Assembly: GCA_000697665.1 (NCBI GenBank)
Contig: KL197715.1
Span: forward strand, 317,427 to 381,426
Origin: Jaapia argillacea MUCL 33604
Lineage: Eukaryota > Basidiomycota > Agaricomycetes > Jaapiales > Jaapiaceae
DNA length: 64,000 bases
Direction of reading: 5' to 3'
How positions within the stretch are numbered: position 1 is the stretch's first letter; every line of letters starts with the position of its first letter. A program made the translations under genes and the position numbers. This document shows positions 56,669 to 64,000 of the stretch, in pieces. The notes below the pieces were generated by a model that searched no databases, was not told the DNA's origin, and saw only the letters and a program-made list of their open reading frames with translations.

Positions 56669-57960
56669 ATGGCATCGAAGTGTAGCCCTCAGATTGAAGA
56701 GGTTCGTAGAGCAGGTCTACGAGATGTGGACGAAAGCCTCCTCCCTCCGGGGGCGACGTACAGCGACACTCATCATCCCCGATATCCAGAAGGGTTTGAA
56801 CTCGAGTGCGCCGTGCACCGCTTTCGAATCAAGGCAGACTACACGACTCTGCCATCCCCCGCGAGCGAGTTTGAACCTGCGTTATCTCGACAGTTGGAGT
56901 CCCTGGGTCCCTTGCCGCCTGGCTGGGGAATCTGGTATTGCGCAGAGGGAACACCATATTTCTGGGACCAGAATTGCAACATCATTACCTGGATTGATCC
57001 TCGATGGGATCAATTGACCACAGATGCCGAGTATCACGATAAACTATTATGGATGTGGAGCTCGCCTTCCATGCAGCTTCAAGAGGGTACTTGTTGGGTT
57101 CAAGTCCGAAGGGATTACTTTTTGCAGGACGCTTTCAGCCAGATCATGTCAAAAAGTGTTGACGAACTCCAGCAACGCGTATGTATTCAGATCGACGGGA
57201 ACGCTGCTTCGCTCAAGTCCGTTCCATCTCTCCTTATTCTCATTCCTTACTGACCGTCCTCCAGAGAGTTTCTCGGTCTAGTTACGCGGGAAATATATAA
57301 TCCACAGCGCCAGCTCTTCACTTGGGGCGAGGACGGGGTTCTGCAAATCACCCCCCGGCCACGTTCCAGCCATTCTGTCGACGTCCTGCCTCTCTTCACA
57401 TTCTTTGGTCGATGTATCGGTCTCAGCATATTCCACCGTCAGCCGATGGAAGTCAATTTCATCGAAAGCTACTATGATTACTTCATTACAGATGAAAGCG
57501 ATTACTTTTGTGGTGTTCCGATGGCTGATCTTAATGATCTTCGACGAGTGGAGCCCGTGCTTCACGAGTACCTCATAGATTTGTTGTGAGTAACAGCCAT
57601 CGTTTTTATCACTGGCTCTGATCGGTTGGCTAATCCGCTTCCCTGATTGACAGAGACCACCCCATCCCGCCGGTGGAGGCGATCACACAACTAGAGAATG
57701 TGATGGTCGACCTCCCGTCAGACCTTGTTCAATTCCTTCGGGAGCACCCCATGCACGAGAGCAATAAGCATGGGACCGCTCGCTGGATCGCAAGCTTTTT
57801 CCTCCTTATGCCTGTGCTCGACGAACTGGCTGAGTTAAAGGCGGCAATTGACAGTTTGGTTCCATTCCTCGAAGACTTCATGAGCATCGAGTTGAGCGCA
57901 CTGATAGCCGGAGAGTACGATATGGAGGACGGGGATGAAGAGGGTCCCTTCGTCGAGTGA
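56669..57960 (+). CDS. Truncated RSP5 paralog 2: divergent WW plus HECT N-lobe, no C-lobe
   Basis: Three exons: 56669-57216, 57265-57585 and 57654-57960, giving 391 residues. The N-terminal 78 residues are unrelated to RSP5. A WW-like domain at about 79-112 keeps both Trp residues (GPLPPGWGIWYCAEGTPYFW, then NIITWIDP). A diverged HECT N-lobe follows (KLLWMWSSPSMQLQEGTCWV, FLQDAFSQIMSKSVDELQQR, FFGRCIGLSIFHRQPMEVNF). The last exon is more diverged and ends in acidic residues (DMEDGDEEGPFVE) after IELSALIAGEY, again at the N-l/C-lobe boundary. There is no catalytic Cys. Both introns match RSP5 and paralog 1 in position and phase. It is more diverged than paralog 1 yet still fully open, which argues for selection. 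The start is the first ATG after an upstream stop. Confidence 0.85.
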
Positions 57961-58237
57961 GGGTCATGACGTTCCCCAGCATCCCGCTGTAGATTTTGAC
58001 CGCGTCCGATAATTCAACGGAGGAGCACTACTGTCCCAACACTGTGTAGCTTTAGAAACCCATAATACCAACACTCGCATACTATAGTAGCTCGTATGCA
58101 TATAGATCACTCTTGTACACATTTCCACTGATACAAGGAAAACCTGGCCGACAGAAAGCAAAGGAAGTGACACGACGAACAAACTCGAAAGCAGACGAAA
58201 CTCGATGGTCCCCATGATGTCCAGGAAATGAGAAGAT

Positions 58238-60849
58238 TTAACGTTTCTCCAAAGCAAATGCAATGTAAATATCTATCCAGTCCAACCACTGATGAGAAAC
58301 TATGAGGGAGCCGAAAGGTAAGAACTCACTAGCGGCCTCCCACTGATCTTCATCCATCTGACTCTCCCCTTTCGCATCCACTACCTTCATCCTCACCATC
58401 AACGGTCCGAACTCTGGATCATGTTGATTCTCCGAAAATACTTGGTGGAACTCGGCTTTGTACTTTGGGTACAGGGAATACTCCGCTGCTAGACTGTGAC
58501 ACAAACCGGATATCAGAGACCGTCGTCATGAAATAGAAAAGACAATGATGAGAAGAGGAATAGCAACTGACCTGATGAAATTATCCCACTGTACTACATA
58601 CTCCGGCACATTCTCAACCGCATCCCTCAAGAAAAACCAATACCGGTCCCCAAACACAGGTCTCTCTGCCTTCGGTCTCCGGTCCTCAAATCGAATGGAA
58701 TAAACGGAGTTGCCAAATGAAAACTCTGATGCATTGGTCGGTATTTGAGATAGTCGCTGTCTGTGATGTGTTTCGCCTCGTCAAATGCCATAGAAGCTAT
58801 GAATGAGACGCGACGTATACGCACAATAGCAACTCTGCATTAGGCACAGTCCCAATAAACACTCCACCCGGCCTCAAATATCTCGAAACGTTGTCCAACA
58901 TACACCTCGCCTTCTTTTCGCTCTCGAATGCATAGTGCATGCAAAATTGGAGTGATACTACATCAAATGGCATCGCAGGACCTGAAACTGAGGACCTGGA
59001 AGGTGGGTAGGCGGAGGCTAGTAACGGGAGGACAGAAGAAATGGGATGGGTGTAACAATCTAGGGCGTGGAATTGAGCTCGGAAGCGAGAATTCGGGTGC
59101 ATTGTAGAATGTCGTGCTCTTGCTTGATCGACTGATATTGCTGCAATGTCTATTGTGTTGATAAAGCTCGGGTCAGTATCAAGGTAACAGGTGGTATAGT
59201 TGAAAGGAACCAGGACTCGACGCATATAGTCAACTGGAAGGGGAGGGGATGTAACAAACTCACCTAAACCGAAGTACTCTCCAACCTTGGCTTTACTCCA
59301 CTTGACCAAATCACCTCCCTTCCCACATCCCATATCCAGAACATTCCCCCCTGTACCCGGGCCTCTTCGGCCACCGCCCCTCCCACCTTTTTCCTCTCCT
59401 GCAACGTTGAAAGGCGAGGCCACTAGTGCCTGGTGAGCAAACTTTGTAATGAGAACGGATTTGATCCAGTTGTTAAAGGCTTTGAGACCTATGATGGGGG
59501 ATTGCAGACGTTGTTTGGGGCCAACGTCTGGTCGGGCGTTGTCTGTAACATAGCCACAGGTAAAAGGGATCAATGATTGGCATGGGGACGGAAGACAGTA
59601 GAAGCAACTTACAGTGTCCAGCGATCAACGCAACATCCTTGACTCTCTTCTTAGGTCTCTCCTCGACGTCTCCACCGCTAGTTGCACTTTCCACAGCTGC
59701 GCGGAAGCTATTAAAGTCGACCCCACCTCCATCGTCGTCGTCTTCCCTCTTCCTCTTCTTCCTCAACTTCTGCGCACCCCTCAAGTTAGCATACATTTCC
59801 ACTTCTGCTGCGGTTAGTGGTGCCAACACCGAACCAGCTGGAGTGATCCGGTGCCGTGGCGCATAGAGTAGGGGCTTGGGTTTCGAGATGGCTATTGGAG
59901 ATAGGGAGGCACTGGAAGAACGAGAACGATCCGACTGTCGTTGGGTATTTTGCGGAGGCGCTTGTTGCGGTGCTGGCGGTGGTGGAGGTGGCATATTGGT
60001 CGTGAATTGCCTAGGCGAGCGGTCGAACACAAACGGTTGTGCACTCGAGTGAACGGGGTCGTATCGGGGATGTGGATGCGAAGCTGGAGTGGAAGCAGAT
60101 GAAGAGGGTCGAGAGTTAAGAGTTGTTGTGGAGGCCACAGGTGATCGTGTGGGTGTGGCGCCGGTGGTTGGAAATGTGTGGGCGAAGGACGGAGAAGCGG
60201 TGTTTACGTTTGCGCTTGGACCCGACGCATTTTTATGCGTAATCAACGGTGATCGAGAGGACGAAGAATGGGAATGTGAAGAAGGTGGCCGAATGGAAAA
60301 GTATGAGGTCGATGCGGACCCTGGTCTGTTATGGTCTGGCGGGTATTCTGGCGAAGCGGCGCTGGTGGAAGAAACGGTGCTTCGGCGAGAAAGAGGTGTG
60401 GCAGCGGCCAGTTTATCGTCTTCCCTACTCTCCGCAATGATTGCCGACCCTCCAACACCTAGAGCAGCTCCTGCAGCTCCACTTCCGCCAACAAAGCCTG
60501 TGCCAGGCGTGTTCACCGGCAACAGCAGCTGGCTCAAGCCAAATGGCTTCGACTCTGCGGTCGGCGTGAACAGAGGAGTTGCCAACGGAGATTCTGGAGC
60601 AGGTCCCGAGTTCAACAAGACAGCCAAATCGGTAGCTCGGCGATTTAGAACGGGGCTGGGGTGGGATGTTGCCGTGAGAGGACGGGGGATGTCAGAGGGC
60701 GAGTTTGTGGGCATATGTGTGTTATTGGGATTGGCGGGGCTGGGAAATGAAATGACAGGAGCAGTGTCGGAGCGAGGGAAGGGAAGGGGGAGGGATTGGG
60801 AGATTGGTGAATTGAGGACCGCATCTCTGACAGGATCAAAAGCCGGCAT
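58238..60849 (-). CDS. ABD1: mRNA cap guanine-N7 methyltransferase (ABD1)
   Basis: Six exons: 60849-59613, 59542-59264, 59149-58825, 58760-58572, 58493-58330 and 58272-58238, giving 742 residues. The C-terminal half is the cap methyltransferase: LKAFNNWIKSVLITKF, NVLDMGCGKGGDLVKWSKAK (SAM motif I), VGEYFGLD-IAAISVDQAR, VSLQFCMHYAFESEKKAR, LRPGGVFIGTVPNAE, SFGNSVYSIRFEDR and PEYVVQWDNFI. It adds the N7 methyl to the RNA 5' cap in the nucleus. The N-terminal ~400 residues are a Ser/Pro/Thr-rich disordered extension containing a Pro9-Ala-Pro stretch (MPPPPPPPAPQQAPPQ) and the basic cluster QKLRKKRKRED, a likely nuclear signal. Yeast Abd1 is 436 residues, so this extension is unusually long. A long antisense frame at 60089-61030 is a shadow. 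Confidence 0.94.
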
Positions 60850-61551
60850 TGCAGCCCAGAAAATTATTTACACGAGGTCGGTATCAAATCTCAAAAGTCT
60901 CCCAGAGTTTCCAGTAAGCGTGGTTAAGTCCTCCCAAGTAAAGACTAGCAGAACGTCCAGTGACAGACTGTATCCTCCCAGCAATACACCGTCAATGACC
61001 GTCGATAACGAAACTATCCTTCAACGCTAGGCCCATGACAAACACCCCGGGCCCTGTATGCCACGTGGCACTGCACGTTCCCCCTCGCCCTCGACCATAT
61101 CCAATCCTCGTACTTACCTCTGGAGAAGAGTTCAACGAGTTGGAGAAGAAAATGACTGAAGGACAAGCACCTTGACCACAGGCGCCTGAATGACAGATAC
61201 ATCAGTCTCGGGTTCCAAACTTGAAACATGCCAAACAGTCGTCGCAGAATGGATCAAGCCGTGGACCGTGGCGATATCCACGCTGTTCCACCGACAGAAA
61301 ATACAATAAGAAACGCCACTAGTACCTCCTTACTTACCGGGAGATCTGCGCTCCAAAACTGGGTAGAGGGAGATGCATCGAGACTACTCAACGATAAGCG
61401 CCACTCCATCCAAGAAACCGTTCCCTAAATTCCATACAAATACTGAAGACATAAAATAGTACTGACACATCTGCGAGGTGGCCGTCAGCGAGGTCTCGAC
61501 TGGAAGATGAAAGGACTGACGGTAATGATACATACAACAACCGGTAAGCAA
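60850..61551. other. Spacer between ABD1 and NDC80
   Basis: The promoter side of ABD1 and the 3' flank of NDC80. No gene or RNA recognised. Confidence 0.35.
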
Positions 61552-63882
61552 TCAATTCGCCTCGGCGTAATCCTTAAGGTAAATGAGGCTATTTTCGACT
61601 TCCTTCTTGAAGGCTCCAATATCATTACAATTCTTCAGAATTGCACGGATGGTATCCTCCTTCAACCGATTCACTCGTTCCATTTGCTCCTGGTACCTAA
61701 TAATGAAGCGGTCAGAATCTTATTCATAGGGTAAACCAGCGGGGTCGGGACGTACGCAATCTGTAATGTTTGCAGCCTCGACTTGACCCCCACTCCACTG
61801 GCCATAGCCGCCGCTTTCGCCTGCGCCAAGTTCTCCTGTAACCGCGATGCCTCTCCTCCACTAATCATCGCCTCGTGTTGCGCAGCCTACCATACCCAAA
61901 GGTCAGCCCCAAAGATCATGTCAGTAAAAACCAAACCCACCTCACGGATACTGTCAGCCTCATCAACCAACCCCACAACCTGCTTCTCGACCTCCCCAAT
62001 TTCCTCCTCCAAATTCTCACATTCAACCAAAATCTGATCCAACTCATTCTCAACCCCAATCCTCTCCTTCTCAACTCCAGCCCTCTCTTCCTTCTTCATC
62101 ATAGCCACCCTCCCAAGCGTAGGTTTAATCACACTTCGTACATCCTCGCCGACCAAGAGGTTCTTTGGGTCGCTGGCGGCTGGGTTTAATTCAACTCGTA
62201 GGTCGATCGTGGATGGGAGGGGGTGGGGAAGGGGAGGAAAGAGGGAGAGTGTTGCTAGGAGGTTGGTGTACGCATCTATGGCGTCTTCTGTTGAAGACAC
62301 TCGACGAGCGACAGTCACTTCGAGATCACCGATGATTTTTCGAGTCTCGGATATTCGTTTTCGGAACTCTTCGATTGAACGAGAGAGTGTTTGGTGTTCA
62401 GTGTTCATCTTGATCACTTCGTCTGGCGAGAGGTTTTGAACCTTTACAATATCCAACAATCGTATTTCTTCCGCCCGGAGGTTTTGTAGGTTCTCCTCTG
62501 TCAACCGATAATGTCAATACAATTCAAGCGGAAGAGTTACAAGACCCACCTTCAGCAACAAGCCTCGCCTTCTCAGCTTCGATGAACTTTTCCAAGCTTA
62601 TCTTGCGCTGCTCGCAATGTCGCACAAGATCTGAGAATTTCTTCTCGTCAATCTTGACATTCTTGATCTGTTCCTTGAGCTTCTCCAGTGGTGGCTGTAA
62701 GTAGGGTACAGGTTGACGGTCAGAACCATGAATGCTTTCCGAGGCAGAAGAGCATACCGCCGAGTTCTCCATCTCCTCGAACTCGTTCTGCAACGCCCTC
62801 AATTCCTCCCTTTGTTTCTCTACCTCTTCCAAGATAGAGGCGTTCTTCCTATCTGTCAAAGGGAACCATTCACGATTGGGTTGGAGGACACAAGAACGAA
62901 ACTCACTGTAGAAGTCTTCTACCATCCTATCCAGATCAGGAAACACGTCTTGGCCGCTCAAGTACAGGTGGTATCCCTTGGTATAATATTCAAAGGAGAT
63001 GGCTTGGTAATGATCTTCCAAGTCAAACTGTTCAGGAACGTCTTCGATTTTCTGCAACGACGGGTGGGCGCTGGAGAGGTATGATTCTTTCGCCTGAAAA
63101 CACGAGTATAAGTGGAGTTGTGAGAGTTGCGGTCCCAAAAAGATGTACCTTCGCCATCTCCACTAGCCAGTATAGGACACCCAGTAATGCAGGCCAACAA
63201 TGCATGCTCGCAGGAGCGGCCAACCACTTCGGGTCCATAGTTGACACGAACGGATACGCAACAGATCTCAACGCCTGTATAAATTGCTCTTCCATCCTCT
63301 TGTCGGGATCAAATGGATAATTCTCGTCCAGTTGGCCTATGAGAAATTCAAATATTGCCCGATAGTCTTTGCCAGTGATACTCTTGAGGGCAGCTTCAGA
63401 GATTTCAAAACCGTAGTCTTGAAGCCAGGTAACGATTTCCTGACGAATTTTGTTTTGGAAACCTTTATCTCTCAGGGGTCGTTGGTCTTTGCTGGGTTGG
63501 CTACTTGAAGGTCCAGCCCCTGCTCCTCCCCCACCATTCCACATTGACCCACGCCGTGCATTACTTCTGAAAATCAGCGATTCAGCCTCGTCTACAAGTC
63601 AAATTCAGAGAAATTATCCACACACCCCTTCAGCGGCGTTCGCCCAATTGGAGGTTTCGAAGCACTCTGAAGCAGCGGATTCAGGTTTTGTGATCGATAC
63701 ATGGACTGTCGAGGATTTGTTCCAGGTGGTGGATAAGGACCTCGCATTGCTGGCCCTGCCATCGACATCCGCATGTTATTCGTAGATTTCTTCATTGCGG
63801 ATGGAGGCATTGGGATGCCGGAACGGGCATTAGAGAACATTTCTGCATGCTGCAGGACTGAGCGTCGACGAGGGTCGGCCAT
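61552..63882 (-). CDS. NDC80: Kinetochore protein NDC80 (HEC1)
   Basis: Eight exons: 63882-63626, 63566-63149, 63093-62907, 62852-62758, 62694-62550, 62497-61941, 61886-61756 and 61696-61552, giving 644 residues. A basic Ser/Pro N-tail (MADPRRRSVLQHAEM) is followed by the calponin-homology microtubule-binding head (RPLRDKGFQNKIRQEIVTWL, NYPFDPDKRMEEQFIQALRS, WPALLGVLYWLVEMAK). Long coiled coils run from about residue 240 to the C-terminus, and the protein ends YLKDYAEAN. It couples kinetochores to spindle microtubules. The 54-base intron 62906-62853 is inferred from strong GTGAGT/TGACAG sites. It is in frame if retained (18 residues), so either form is possible. Three ACGCGT boxes lie 64-104 bp upstream of the ATG. 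Confidence 0.95.
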
Positions 63883-63945
63883 GACAAGGACGTTGGGTGT
63901 CGCAGAATAGGGTGGTCGTGTGGCCGAGATTTGGTTGAAAACAAG

Positions 63946-63986
63946 ACGCGTGACGTCTGTGACAGACGCGTCCGTCACGAACGCGT
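63946..63986. promoter_or_regulatory. Cluster of three ACGCGT (MCB-type) boxes upstream of NDC80
   Basis: ACGCGT occurs at 63946-63951, 63966-63971 and 63981-63986, spaced 20 and 15 bp apart, starting 64 bp before the NDC80 ATG. This hexamer is the MluI cell-cycle box bound by fungal MBF (Mbp1/Swi6-type) factors. The tight cluster is unlikely by chance and fits periodic expression of a kinetochore gene. Binding itself is inferred. Confidence 0.6.
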
Positions 63987-64000
63987 GAGTCGTGTCACGT

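Noticed and set aside
60089-61030. 313-residue plus-strand frame
   Set aside because: Antisense to the Ser/Pro-rich exon 1 of the cap methyltransferase. No homology or splice support.
1-64000. Transposons, insertion sequences, CRISPR arrays or viral genes
   Set aside because: No transposase, reverse transcriptase, integrase, terminal repeats of useful length, CRISPR-type spacing or viral proteins were recognised. CRISPR is not expected in a fungal nuclear genome.

Overview
The window is nuclear DNA of a filamentous basidiomycete fungus, most likely an agaricomycete. Almost every gene is broken by several introns of about 50-80 bp with GT(A/G)NGT donors and CAG/TAG acceptors. The content also fits: a class I hydrophobin, a TmpA-like membrane flavoprotein, lysine-rich linker histones, an Rsp5-type ubiquitin ligase and an expanded BTB/POZ family. 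All exon boundaries were worked out by hand from frame continuity and family similarity. Every model called intact closes in frame to a whole number of codons. The species cannot be named from sequence alone.

Left part (1-27 kb). 1-4 kb holds only low-confidence coding-like scraps. A TPR plus double-CCCH protein (4.0-5.6 kb) is followed by an array of roughly 330-bp imperfect tandem repeats (about 6.0-7.35 kb) and a gene-poor stretch. Then come the hydrophobin, the 13-exon TmpA-like gene, and a tandem duplication (13.65-16.53 kb) carrying two nearly identical SAM methyltransferases. From 16.9 to 27.0 kb three linker-histone H1 paralogs are interleaved with a degenerate acyl-CoA-synthetase-like gene and a pair of mitochondrial genes, MZM1 and a GGQ release/rescue factor, whose coding ends appear to overlap.

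Middle (27-42 kb). Six paralogous BTB/POZ genes flank an adenosine deaminase-like gene: three on the plus strand to its left, three on the minus strand to its right. Two are intact, three carry one or two lesions, and one is a relic. They share an intron position and an undescribed-looking C-terminal Cys module. Their flanks are also duplicated.

Right part (42-64 kb) is a conserved housekeeping block: EI24-type ER membrane protein, tRNA-splicing endonuclease subunit SEN34, IAH1-type GDSL esterase, CDC25 phosphatase, RSP5, mRNA cap guanine-N7 methyltransferase (ABD1) and kinetochore protein NDC80. Its accessory element is a pair of genes directly downstream of RSP5, which keep a WW module and HECT N-lobe but end where the catalytic C-lobe should begin. 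They are open, properly spliced reading frames and look like catalytically dead paralogs, which makes them the most interesting feature here. NDC80 has a cluster of three ACGCGT boxes just upstream, as expected for a cell-cycle gene.
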